A stretch of DNA of 30,801 nt from NCBI GenBank assembly GCA_024741835.1, contig JAENRP010000441.1, positions 1 through 30,801 on the forward strand. Direction: 5' to 3'. Position numbers and translations under genes: made by a program. Below are positions 10,282-19,080 of the stretch, one piece after another; positions within the stretch are counted from its first letter, which is position 1, and each line of letters opens with the position of its first letter. The stretch comes from Diplocarpon mali. Its lineage: Eukaryota; Ascomycota; Leotiomycetes; Helotiales; Drepanopezizaceae. Under the pieces are notes generated by a model that did not search any database, was not told the origin of the DNA, and saw only the letters and a list, made by a program, of their open reading frames with translations.

Positions 10282-10681
10282 CAAAAGCTCGAAGTTATTA
10301 AAGCTATTAAATCGCAATTTCAAAGAAAATTCGATAATAATTTTAAGTAATCCTATACCTTAACCAACTTAAGAGGCGTCCTTGCTAAAGAAAATCCAAG
10401 CTTTGCATAAAATTCGATTAATAATCTAGGAATTCCTTTAATATAGCCGTATACGATTATTAAGCCTTTCTAAAGTGGCAACTCGCTTATTTAACCTAAG
10501 GGAAGCTGGATTTAAGTATTTAAGGTTTGTATACTAGTTTTTACCCTTTAGAGCCTATCGATTACCAAACTAAGGGGCGCGATAAGTTTCCTAAAGAAGG
10601 CTCTCAATTAAGGTTTCTAAACGTTAAATATAGAGTTTAGAAAACTAGGCTTCGAGTTCCTTGATTTTTAAGGCAGATTTC

Positions 10682-10704
10682 ACTCTTAGGCTAGGACCGC
10701 AAGT
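10682..10704 (+). repeat. 23-bp imperfect palindrome, copy 7 (element 2 gag)
   Basis: Outer arms ACTC/AAGT, inner triplets TTA and CGC. The flanks TTTC and AAAG extend the pairing. Confidence 0.7.
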
Positions 10705-11651
10705 AAAGGGAATTACTACTAGATTTCTCTTTGCCTCCTTTATAACTTCTAAAGCCTTTAAGTATTCTTGAACCAAGCTCTTAAGGTCTTTAGTATAAGA
10801 GGGAGTAGGGGCTTTTTCCTATTCTATAGCATTAATAGTTCTCTTATTAAGATCTGATTTCAAAGCAAAGGCCGAGAATTCCTTAAATAAGGCGAAGGTT
10901 ATAGGGTCTTGCTTATTAATCCTAAAATGCTTAATAATCTTATTTCAAAGGCTAATAGGTAATCTAAGCAAGAAAAGACGGCCTCTTTCAACTTCGCTAA
11001 GTATTTTCTAACTAATTAAGGCGTTCGATATATAAGTAAAAGTCCGATAGTAATTCTTAAGTTCCTTAGGAGTACGCGTAATAAGAACAAACTCCTTTAG
11101 AAAGGCTAGAGTATCGCGAATCTACTATCTATCAAATTCCTGAAATTCAGCTTTAAAAGCCTTAATAAGTAGTTCCTAGGACTTGCAAAGCTTCTACTTA
11201 AGCAAAGATTTGATAATATCTTTGCTAATTTGGTCGTAGTAGTAGGGAAGTCAATTGATTATCTTATTATATCTAATACTAAAATTATAATAAGTCTCCT
11301 TATATTATTTAAGGAAATTAGTAATATTAGCTCTAGTGAAATAAGGAGCGCTAAGGGAACTAAGAAGGGGAAAATGATTAGTAATAGCTTTAAAGGCGGC
11401 CATTATCGCTTTATTCGTTTCGGTAGGAGGAGGGGAGCTAGGTCGAATATAAGGCCTAAGGTGTTTTAAAGAGTTTTCAAAATCCGAGTCAATCTTAGAG
11501 TAACTAAGGCGAGCTTAAAAAGATTCGGGTAAAGGGTCGGCAAGAGGTTTAAAATTGATATTTTTAAGTATTAATATTAAAAAAGCAGGTGCAGTTATCA
11601 AAGGGGAAGATGAAGAACTCGAGTTATGCAAAATCGTATTTTTATATTCCC

Positions 11652-11674
11652 ACTCGCAGGTCTGGCCTAGGAGT
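11652..11674 (-). repeat. 23-bp imperfect palindrome, copy 8 (element 2 gag)
   Basis: Outer arms ACTC/GAGT, inner arms GGTC/GGCC, inner triplets GCA and TAG, hence reverse orientation. It is flanked by C and GAAAA. Confidence 0.75.
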
Positions 11675-12036
11675 GAAAATCCGGCTTTTATAGAAAGTTT
11701 ATTTATACTTTGCCAAGACTTCTTTAGTAGGTATAAGGCAGTAAATAAAGGTACTACAATTACTAGTAGTAAGTAAAGGTTTATTAAGTCAAAGACTAAT
11801 TTCCAAGATAAAGTTTTTAAGAAAGATTCATCTTAGCTTCTAGGATAATTCCTATTAGTTCTCGAAATCAATATATCCTAGGGGTTGTTTCTAGAGCAAA
11901 GAATAGGGTTTTATCGAGTAGAGGCGGCTGAAGTATCCGATTTAGCTTTCTAAGAAAGCTAAAGAGACACTCCCGATTGGAGCTTTCGTTTAGTATTATA
12001 TAAATACTCGAAACTGCTATTATTTAAAGTAGCCAT

Positions 12037-12386
12037 TATAGCTAATCAAACTTCTTTATATTAGAAAGGCTAGAAATCCGATAATCGTACCAATAAGCTG
12101 ACTATTCAAGCTTATCGGATCAGAGGTAGGGGAGGCGAAATAGGGGCCGAAATAGGAAAATCTAAGGTTGTTAATAGTAGAGAGTGGCAATCGACAGTTC
12201 CAAATAACTAAGTGATTGCAAGGTCGATAATAGAGGAATAACAACCGGCAGTTACAAATAACTAAATGATTCTTATCTTAAGAGGTTTTCAAAGGGTTGA
12301 TCTCTTATCTACAAACTAAGAGAATCAAGGGGAGAAGTCGTATAAAGACGAAATCTCAAAGGAATCGTCCCTGCGTAGGTCACTAA
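12037..12386 (-). other. Element 2 untranslated leader
   Basis: This is the noncoding stretch between LTR and gag. Its LTR-proximal 90 bases match gypsy 1 (7880-7971). The primer-binding site should be the minus-strand bases following 12387 (TTAGTGACCTACGCAGG), but I could not assign a tRNA. Minus-strand open frames at 12056-12244 and 12309-12497 cross the leader and LTR edge and carry no motif. Confidence 0.55.
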
Positions 12387-12633
12387 TATAAAGTAAGCAG
12401 GAACAACACCTAAGAATAGGCCTACGTAAAGACCAAAGACAAGAGGGAGGAAGCACCATAAGCAGGCTCTCTGAAGACAAGAACTAAGACAATTCACTAG
12501 TTAGGGGTAAAATAGGTTATTAGCATTGCGCGCTGTCTTTAAGTATAACAGTAGTCCTATATATACCCCTTTCTTAGTCCTCCTCTGACCATATGACCTA
12601 TGTCACGAGATCCTCCACTTCCAGGTCTCTACA
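12387..12633 (-). repeat. 5' LTR of element 2 (247 bp)
   Basis: This is the better preserved LTR of the pair, with TGTAGAGACC at its minus-strand start. It contains CTATATATAC at 12557-12566, a reasonable TATA box for minus-strand transcription into gag. The partner LTR is at 9675-9921 and a related LTR is at 7972-8217. Confidence 0.88.
12558..12565 (-). promoter_or_regulatory. Possible TATA box in the element 2 LTR
   Basis: TATATATA sits within the 5' LTR upstream of gag and is preserved in the 3' LTR (near 9856). In such AT-rich DNA this is weak evidence on its own; conservation in both LTRs and a position about 70 bp from the LTR start make it plausible. Confidence 0.3.
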
Positions 12634-12637
12634 GTAA
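12634..12637. repeat. Target-site duplication GTAA (right of element 2)
   Basis: Second copy of the GTAA at 9671-9674. The following bases, GAAGCTAGTAGG, resume the gypsy A integrase sequence and align with GTAGCTAATAGG of gypsy B. Confidence 0.8.
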
Positions 12638-15300
12638 GAAGCTAGTAGGTCTTTAAGCTATTAGGATATACGCTTAAAGGTTGGTTATAAGCTTCTTAAA
12701 TTAAATGAGTATATAAGGGAGTATTATAGCATACGCAAAGACGCTCCTTAAAGTAAAGCAATCTGTCTTTTAAAGAGTAGTTCTTAAAGAGGTTAATGCA
12801 AATCTTTTAAAAGGATTTACAATTATCTTAATAAAGCTTTTTAATTAAATTAAAGGAATCCTTAAGTCGATTCAAGGTCGAATCGGGAGTATCGGTTGAT
12901 ATTAAAGCAAAGGTACCTTCGGCAGATTCGGTAAGAAATTTGTCGGCTAGTTCGGTATTAATTCAAGGGTCTAACTAAGTAAAGGAAATCAAAACTTAGG
13001 ATTGGCTATCTAGCTTCGCTTATTTATAAACTAGTATATCCTACTCTTAATAGCTAAGAATATTAGCCTTTTAATTATCTTTACTAAAAGTATATATAAT
13101 TCGAAAATTAAAGTCAAATAAATATTCTATCTATTAGCACTATTTCATAATTAGAACCTTAATAGTTATAAAGTACTTAAGGGAGCGGTGATCTAAGTAA
13201 ATATCAACTCGCTCCTTAAGTAATATAAGCTTAGGTCTCTATTTATAGTAGGATTTAATAATAGTAAAGAGTTCCTTATTATATATTTCTTAATTAGGTT
13301 TATAGCTAGAGAGTATATGCAAATAGAAGCCGATTAGGTACTATTGCTTATTAGAGTATTGCTAAGATAATACTTTAGCGACGATGCTATTAGAAGTATC
13401 AGTTTCCAGCTTTATAAGCAAGTTAGGGTTAAAATGGTAAATCTGCTAAATTAAAAGCAACTGCTTGCAAAGCTCTTTAAAAGCGATTCGGCACTCTTTT
13501 ATCTAATTCTAAGGTACTATCAATTAGGTTAGAATAAAGAGGAGTTTAGCGATTAGCCTAAAGTTGCAAATAAATTATTAATAGAACTTATAAAATCTTA
13601 GATAGGACTTTACTTTAATAATAGTTTTCAAATACTTCTAATTGCGCAATAGTTCGACCTTTTTAAGGTCCAGTTTAATCCTAGTTATTATTAAAACATA
13701 TTTAAGATATTAAGTTTAAGTAATATAAAACTCGCACTTCTTAATATCTACTTAAAGACCAGCCTTTAAGAGTCGTTTTAGTACCTTTTTAATATGACCT
13801 TAGTACTCCTTAATGTTCTTAAAGTAAATTAAAATATTATTTAAATATACTATATAAAAATTATTTAAATAATTTAAAAGAATGTTATTTATATACTGCT
13901 AATAAGTACTAGGTTTATTATAAAGGCTAAATAAGAGAACCTTGCATTTATAAGATCTATACCTTATTCAAAAGGTAGTATATTCCTCTAATTTAAGGTC
14001 TATTTATATTCGATTAAAAGCGGCTCAAATATCCAGTTTTGTAAAAATCTTAGCTTTAGATACTTATCTTAAAAGCTCGTCTATCCTCAGAATCAGGTAA
14101 GCGTCCTTTTAAGTTAGTGCGTTTAGCTTTTAGTAGTCTATGCAAAATCGGAGGCTACTATCGGCCTTCTTTATAAATAGCACTAGCAAAGCAAAGGGGC
14201 TAGTACTTATCTTAATAAAGCCTTTGTTTAAATTCTTAAGTAAGTACTCCTTTATAACCTTAAGCTCCTTAGTAAATTAATAGTAAAGGGGCGAATAGGC
14301 ATTAGGCAAGGGCCCTTTTAGCTATATCTTATAATTATAGTACTAATAGAGAGGAAGGGTATTTATATCCCTTTTTAAGAAAGCTTATTTTAAAGATTAA
14401 TACTATTTTAAGAGTCGATTGTTAATTAGCTTTTCGATATTAGGATTCTTAGGCTTATATCTTTCCTTTAGAATCCTATCTACTTTATAAATACTAATTT
14501 AAAAGAACTCAATCTCCTTACGCTTTATATTATAATAAAAGGTATTAGCGCTGATTTTGCAAATAGGAACCGCAGCTTTAGGGCATTTGCAAATAGGGTT
14601 AAATTATAGTCGATTTATATTAGGCTGTTTTCTTAAATCTAGCTTAGTTATAAATAAGGGCGCTAGCCTAGTAATAGCAATAGGGATCTTGCGCTTAGTT
14701 AAGACTATTAAATTAATATAAGACTATCTTCTATTAATCTATTAAGCTTTATCTATAGCTATTTCCTATTCTTTACAATTAATATTAGCTTAATAATCGG
14801 ATTAGATCCGAAGTCCTTTAAAAGGGGGAAGATAAATGATAATTTCCTTTGCGAATTAAGAAGATAGGAGGTAATATAAAGGCTATACAAATCGGTTTTC
14901 CTTCGGATCAAGTTTAAGTTGGAATCGGCGCATCTATTTAACTTTAATAATAGTATTATACTAGCCTAAGTTAAGAATAACCTAAGGGCAATTGTAAATA
15001 CGCCTTTTATTAATTATTAAATAAAAGCGTATATAATACATAGCTTATACGCAAATAGTATTTTAAAATCTATAAATAGGCATAAGGGCTAGAAGAGGAA
15101 GAATTTTAAAGCCAGTCGCTTTTAAAAGATATATAAAAAAGGAACAATTTAAAAATAGGTAACTAAAGGCTTTAGTATTTACTAAAGCTAATAATAATAC
15201 TCTAAGTCCATTTATACTAATAGTATAAGAGGTTAGGAATTACTTCCCTCTTATTAAAGAGTTAAGATCTAGCTTTAATAAGTCGCACTTTTGCAAGCTT
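12638..15300 (-). pseudogene. pol: Gypsy A pol: protease, RT, RNase H and integrase N-terminus, inactivated
   Basis: On the minus strand, in order: a protease active site near 15160-15200 reading ALVNTKAFSYLF, so DTG has become NTK and the catalytic Asp is lost. RT follows: FCIDYxKLNALTxKDAYL near 14100-14155; AKIFTKLDIxAAFNRI near 14000-14060; YKCKVLLFSLYNKPSTY; then the active-site box YLNNILIYF at 13836-13847, where YLDDILIYS is canonical. RNase H and the connection region run to about 12960. The integrase N-terminal part (12638-12900) is then broken by element 2. This is a typical chromovirus order. Stops arise from CAG/CAA, CGA and TGG codons in the expected way. The match to gypsy B (20536-23200) is colinear throughout. 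Confidence 0.9.
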
Positions 15301-16639
15301 AAGTAAGAGTCTTTTCCTAAGCCTCTTCATTTTCTTAATCTTCTTCCATTTTAACCCTATTCTTAATTAAGTCTAAAGTTGGATCAGATTCCTTTATATC
15401 TTTTAAGGTATTAATCTTACTTATAAAAAGGCACTCAGTCTTATAATAATTAATTTTACTATAAGTTTAGTAGGTAGCTTACTTAAGGGGTAAAGCAAGA
15501 GAACTAGCCTTAGCTAGCGTATCTTAGCGAAAAGGGGTAGTCGGCTTTAGGGCTAGTTACTTAAAAACTTAGGTAGTACTTCCGGCGCTTAGACTGCAAG
15601 CGGTCTTATTAAAGAGCGAACTAGATATCTTCTAATATAATACTAGGGTTGCCTTACTTCTAATCGAAGGGTTAAGAAGTTGATTGCTTTAGCATTTAGT
15701 ATTAAGGGCGTTTAATTAGTTAACTATAATAGTATAATCCTTCTCTTAAGAGGCCTTAGCTAAAGCGCAAGTAGCTTTAAGCTAAGGGGTAATCTTATTC
15801 TATATAAAGAAGAACTACTTAGATCTTAAGACCTCTCCTTAGATTGCAGTAGATTAGAATCAAGCTTAAAACTAAAGGAAAGTTTCTTTAAAATAACTAG
15901 CTTTCCTTATATAAAGGTAATAGAAAGTAGATTAGAATAGGTCTACCTCTTAGCTAATTAAAAAGTAATTGCTTAATAGTTCTACTATTTCTTAATAGTT
16001 TTAGAAAGGGTTAGTCTTTAAGAGGTACTAAGGTTTAAGGTACATTTGGGCTTATCCTATAATAGATCCTTAAATAAGAGCTTAGCAAGCTCGCTTATTT
16101 GGATATAAGTCGGCATTAACTTGCAATTAGTCTTAGACTAAAGCTAACTATTACTTATATATTAAAGAGGTCCTATTATTAAAAAGGGTAATCTTTTTAA
16201 TTAATTGAATTTTTAGCTATTTTATATTTATATCGACTTTTAAAAGAGGCTAAGTCTCACTTTATTAAAGGTAGGTAGATTCTTACTTAATAGTCTAATA
16301 TACGCGCTAAGCTATTTCTTAATTTTAATAAGCTAAGGTCTTTAGGCTAAAAATAGCCTAGGCAATCCTACTAATCTTGCTTTATAATTATCGATTAGAT
16401 TGATCTTAGTATTATAAGAATTCCTTTAAACCTAAGACTATTCCTTATAAGATATTTAAGTTTAAAAAGTCTTATTTATCTTAATTAGCTTAGCTATAGC
16501 ATTATAATCTCTTGCCCTTAGTAGCAAAGGAAGGTCCGGCCTTAGAGGCTAAGGTAAAGGTACTCCTTATAAAAGCTAGTTCCTTAAACGAACTAGGTAT
16601 ATTCTATATTTGCTAACTTCCAGCTAGTAGGAAATTCAT
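15300..16639 (-). pseudogene. gag: Gypsy A gag, inactivated
   Basis: The frame begins at an ATG at 16639 (MNFLLAGSxQIxNIP), which the sister gypsy B keeps at 24536. The middle shows a pattern of the retrotransposon Gag family: a hydrophobic stretch (GSIIGxAQMYLKP), an ELLSNYF segment, EVDLFQSTFYYL, then FFFIxNKITPQL. Near 15430-15480 it ends in a decayed CCHC knuckle reading TYSKINYYKTEC; CxxCSKxxHYKTEC is the likely ancestral form, with Tyr at Cys and His positions. The product would have been the capsid/nucleocapsid. Many stops are present. Its borders with protease are approximate. Confidence 0.8.
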
Positions 16640-16948
16640 TTTACCGATTTTAATTTCAATAGTAATTTAATTAAAAAAGGGGTTCTATAGAAAAAGGGTT
16701 TTAATAGCATAGTACTCTCTTAACTTCTACCTATAGCACTTTTATAAAAGGAGTAATTAAGAAAATCCGGCTAATAAAAGCGTTTCTCAATTATACTAAT
16801 TAATAAGCTATACTTAAGCTCTCAATTTATTTAAAAGATCTTTAAGATCCTAACTCTATCGAAAGTTGAAATAACTACAAATCGATTTTCAAAGGAGGTA
16901 GGATATTATTAAAAGCCGTCCTTAGTAGGGAAGAACTTCTTCATTTAA
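16640..16948 (-). other. Gypsy A leader and primer-binding region
   Basis: About 300 bp between gag and the 5' LTR, colinear with 24537-24844. The bases adjoining the LTR read TTAAATGAAGAAGTTC on the minus strand, TTAAATAAAGAAGTTC in gypsy B. This is where a tRNA primer would pair; I did not recognise the tRNA. No coding motif is visible. Confidence 0.55.
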
Positions 16949-17255
16949 TATAATAATATAGAACTGCTAAAGTGCAAGATCAAGTATAAGAGCAAGAAGT
17001 AATATAAAAGGCATATTCTATAGGTCTAATACAAAGGAAACAAAGAAGTTAAAGAGCCCTCCTTAAGGGAAAGCCCTTCTTCCTTATATATATAAGCAGC
17101 TTAAGGCTCTTTATCCATTTATATAATATTATATAAGAATATCCTTTTACACCTTTAGAGTCGATTTAAGATAACCCTATATTAAATCGAGATTGCAAAA
17201 CCTTAAAATGCCGTACTCTTAGGTAATTGCACTAAGTGGAGGTGCAGCCGTTACA
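16949..17255 (-). repeat. 5' LTR of gypsy A (307 bp)
   Basis: On the minus strand it begins TGTAACGGCTGCACC at 17255 and ends TTATA at 16949. It matches the LTRs at 17604-17910 and 24845-25151 over the same 307 bp. It keeps an intact TG...GTTACA outer end. The plus strand reads TATATATATAAG near 17082-17093, which gives a TATA-like element on either strand. Confidence 0.9.
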
Positions 17256-17603
17256 GAGTCTATGCGAATCTCCTTAAAGAGGCGTTTTATAGCTATTATC
17301 TCCTTTGCAGTAGAAACTATACTATAGAGTTCTACTTTAGTAAAAGAGAGCGTAATAGTTGCTTAGCGATTTGCTTTTTAAATAATCGGTCCTTTAAATA
17401 AGAAGAAGATATATCCTTAAAAGGATCTGCAGGTCTCTTAGTCATCTCCGAAAGAAGCATCTAAAGATGCGACCAATTAGTATTCCTTAGCCTTAAAGCT
17501 ATAGGCAATTCCTAAGAAGCGCATACTATATAGGTATTAAAGCGTCTAGTCCGCGGTTAAGAGGTACTTAAAGCTTAGATTAGTTAGGAAGAAAGATAGT
17601 TAG
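17256..17603 (-). pseudogene. pol: Copia C RNase H fragment, stranded between gypsy A and gypsy B
   Basis: The minus strand encodes a recognisable Ty1/copia RNase H: LDASFGDDxETCRSFxGYIFFL, then FKGPIIxKANRxATITLSFTKVELYSIVSTAKEIIAIKRL, which corresponds to the family's YSDADxAxD, STSGY, KRQxTVALSSTEAEY and A-KE blocks. The fragment continues the RT at 25157 and rightward once gypsy B and one GTTAG copy are removed; codon phase is kept across that junction. The left end is broken by gypsy A at 17255/17256. RNase H would degrade the RNA strand during reverse transcription. Catalytic acidic residues are partly visible (LDAS, VEL), and several in-frame stops are present. Confidence 0.88.
17599..17603. 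repeat. Target-site duplication GTTAG (left of gypsy B)
   Basis: A perfect match to 25152-25156 on the other side of gypsy B. The LTRs between them start TATAAC and end GTTACA, giving a 6-bp inverted end pair once one G-to-A change is allowed. Confidence 0.92.
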
Positions 17604-17910
17604 TATAACGACATAGAACCGCCGAAGTGCGAGATCAAGTATAGGAGTAAGAAGTGGTGCAAAAGGCGTATTCTATAGGTCTAATACGAAAGAAACGAAG
17701 AAGTTAGAGAACCCTCCTTATAGGAAAGCCCTTCTCCCTTATATATATAAGCAGCTTAAGGCTCTTTGCCCATTTACGTAATATTATATAAGAATATCCT
17801 TTTGCACCTTTAGGGTCGATTCGAAATAATCCTATATTAAATCGAGATTGCAAAACCTTAAAACGCTATACTCTTAAGTAATTGCACTAGTTAAGGGTAT
17901 AGCTATTATA
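17604..17910 (-). repeat. 3' LTR of gypsy B (307 bp)
   Basis: It pairs with 24845-25151. The plus-strand start is TATAACGACATAGAACCGCC, richer in G and C than the 5' LTR equivalent TATAATAATACAGAACTAC. Its other end reads CTATTATA, where the 5' LTR keeps CTGTTACA, so the two LTRs were hit at different sites. Confidence 0.92.
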
Positions 17911-17926
17911 CTACCCCTCCCCTTTA
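17911..17926 (-). other. Polypurine tract of gypsy B
   Basis: Directly against the 3' LTR, the minus strand reads AAAGGGGAGGGGTAG. A purine run in exactly this place is the usual primer for plus-strand DNA synthesis. This also supports the LTR boundary at 17910. Confidence 0.75.
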
Positions 17927-18301
17927 AGAACGCTTGCCTATAAGCGTTAGTAGGTTATAACGATTTTCATATAGTAATATACTTAGTGCATTATTATATA
18001 AATAGTATTATTTTATATTTGGTTTAATATAAGTTGTATTATATACTTAAATTTGTTTTTCCCTTCGCAGGATCTTCCTTCTTTAATATAATAACTATAT
18101 ACAATCGCATAGGTCCCTTACTCCTACTACTATAGCGCAAGGCTAATGCATAGTAGTAGAAACAATTACTACTACTACTACTAATTACTATAAGTAAGTT
18201 TACCCTAGTCTAAGGTCGAATCGCATCTAATATATATAGTGCTAATTCCCCTGCCGTCAGGCGCCTTTACAGTAGCCTACTGCGTTTATTATTGCTAGTA
18301 T
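17927..18301. other. Noncoding part of the gypsy B 3' region
   Basis: Between the polypurine tract and the antisense frame I see no motif of a retrotransposon protein. It contains a GTAGTAGAA and CTACTACTACTACTA trinucleotide patch (about 18143-18187). If the plus-strand frame that follows was ever a gene, its promoter would lie here. Confidence 0.4.
17929..17948. repeat. 7-bp perfect inverted repeat next to the polypurine tract
   Basis: AACGCTT and AAGCGTT are separated by six bases (GCCTAT). The arms keep two CpG in a region where most elements have lost G and C. No function is known to me. Confidence 0.5.
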
Positions 18302-19080
18302 ATGCGGCGCCTTATACGCAATATCGCGTATAAGTGCGAGTTCGAGTCGGAACGTAGCAAAAAGTGCTACTAATACTAAGAGCAAAAGGCGAAGTGCATC
18401 CTTATAAGTACCTCGAATCGATTCTAAAGTTCTATTTGCACTAATACTTATTTATAGCTTCCCTCTTATATTAAGGAGGAGTTTGCAATACTATCTACAG
18501 CCCTTAAGGAGTAGCAGGGGGAGGCTGCCTAATAGCAAAAGGAGGACGATAGTAGTAACGATAATAATACGTAGGCGGTTTTAGTAAGGAACTGTAAGAT
18601 GCTTTATCAAAAGGCGGTCTAGCGCGCCTAGGTCCTTATTAACCTCCTGCTAGTAACTAGCGCAAAGGCTTTGATTAGCCGCACTTAACTTAAGCGCGCT
18701 AGCCTTGCAAAGCTCTACTCTATAGCTAAGGCTATAGTAAGCTAACTAAAAGGGATTTAGGCAATAGTTATTATAAGTTAAACTCGAATTAGTATTAAAT
18801 CAATTACTAACTTTCTAATAGGAGCGTAGCGACCTTATTAAGTCCTAGCTAGCAAGGTTAGAGTAATCTAGCCGAACTATACTAGGCCTCTTAAGGTCTA
18901 TTACCGCGTTAGTAAAGCGGACTGCTATAGCAATAGAGTCTCTTATAAGAGGAGAAGGGCTTATAGTAGTAAGGGTAGCATTAGGCGCAACGGCTAATAA
19001 GGCGGCGCTAGCAGTAGCAAAAGGAGGTCGGGGTCGTTCTAAGCAGGGGCGTAGATAGGAGGCAAGCTCTAGCTTTAGAA
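18302..19080 (+). pseudogene. Cys-rich frame on the opposite strand of gypsy B, function unknown
   Basis: From an ATG at 18302 one plus-strand frame can be followed for roughly 250 codons with no frame change. It is interrupted only by about 25 TAA/TAG codons, the stops RIP makes from Gln or Trp. Early in it stands KCEFESERSKKCYxYxEQKAKC; with Tyr read back as Cys this is a C-x(n)-C-x2-C-x6-C spacing, like Cys-rich fungal proteins that bind zinc. Acidic and Asp/Ser/Asn-rich segments follow (KEDDSSNDNN), then a basic, Ser-rich tail (YKRRRAYSSKGSIRRNG). It lies antisense to pol, between the chromodomain and 3' LTR. GC content and CpG are higher than in neighbouring DNA. It could be an element-carried accessory gene, a captured host gene, or coincidence. 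No function is claimed. Confidence 0.45.

Larger units (their letters stand above)
9922..10450 (-). other. Element 2 3' region: direct repeat, T-rich tract and two hairpins
   Basis: The segment has no coding motif and no match to gypsy 1 that I can see. It holds CCTTAACCAACTTAAG twice (9926-9941 and 10358-10373), each followed by a similar GC-richer stretch ending CTGCT or TTGCT. Between the repeats lie a T-rich run (10075-10130) and two 23-bp palindromes (10131-10153 and 10259-10281). It occupies the place where pol would be in a full-length relative, so it may be the scar of the pol deletion plus acquired sequence. Confidence 0.6.
10450..12036 (-). pseudogene. gag: Element 2 gag, inactivated
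   Basis: The minus frame starts at an intact ATG at 12036 (MATLNNSSFEYLYNTKRKLQS), about 350 bp inside the 5' LTR. It runs leftward with many TAA/TAG stops and a few apparent frame changes. It is colinear with gypsy 1 from 7657 to about 6130, for example around the shared AGGGAGTAGGGGCTTTTTCC at 10799 and 6384. Two palindromes interrupt it, at 10682-10704 and 11652-11674. Capsid identity is inferred from being the first frame after the LTR. No RT, protease or integrase motif follows. Short open stretches at 11230-11469 and 11555-11776 on the plus strand are antisense chance frames. Confidence 0.6.
9675..12633 (-). mobile_element. Element 2: short gag-only gypsy-family LTR element, complete with target duplication
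   Basis: Two 247-bp LTRs (9675-9921 and 12387-12633) enclose about 2.46 kb. GTAA stands immediately outside both ends (9671-9674 and 12634-12637). Joining the flanks through one GTAA gives a 26-base stretch that aligns without gaps to 20521-20546 of gypsy B, so the insertion point is exact. The interior holds a leader, a gag frame, two palindromic hairpins and a T-rich tract, with no RT or integrase. It resembles gypsy 1 only from the LTR through gag. I infer a non-autonomous derivative that would have depended on Pol from an element like gypsy 1. Confidence 0.88.
8218..17255 (-). mobile_element. Gypsy A: chromodomain Ty3/gypsy element, split by element 2 and cut by gypsy 1
   Basis: Gypsy A is colinear with the complete gypsy B (17604-25151) over its whole in-window length apart from the 2.96-kb element 2 insertion (9675-12633). 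It carries a 5' LTR (16949-17255), gag, protease, RT, RNase H, integrase and chromodomain, read leftward. At 8218 it stops against the LTR of gypsy 1, so the 3' UTR and 3' LTR must lie left of the window. Its right flank at 17256 is copia C RNase H sequence, so gypsy A is itself an insertion into copia C. The flank GAGTC (17256-17260) should be its target-site copy. Confidence 0.9.

Noticed and set aside
4187..11674. CRISPR-like array from the repeated 23-bp palindrome
   Set aside because: Copies are irregularly spaced (128 bp to over 2.5 kb), in both orientations, and lie inside retrotransposon frames in a eukaryotic context.
11230..11776. Two plus-strand open frames of 79 and 73 codons
   Set aside because: They run antisense to the element 2 gag frame and include a hairpin copy; no motif, and gypsy 1 does not keep them.
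12056..12497. Two 62-codon minus-strand open frames
   Set aside because: They cover the untranslated leader and part of the LTR of element 2. Hydrophobic stretches are explained by T-rich codons. No conservation in gypsy 1.
9667..12638. A 5-bp target duplication AAAAG/GTAAG for element 2
   Set aside because: It needs a transversion and leaves the rejoined flanks out of register with gypsy B; the 4-bp GTAA solution aligns without gaps.
17601..17603. LTR start at TAG (310-bp LTR) for gypsy B
   Set aside because: Those three bases belong to the GTTAG target copy; starting at TATAAC gives inverted ends with GTTACA and a perfect 5-bp duplication.
18143..18187. CTA/TAG trinucleotide patch, considered as a microsatellite or regulatory array
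   Set aside because: It is short and imperfect, with nothing to tie it to a function.
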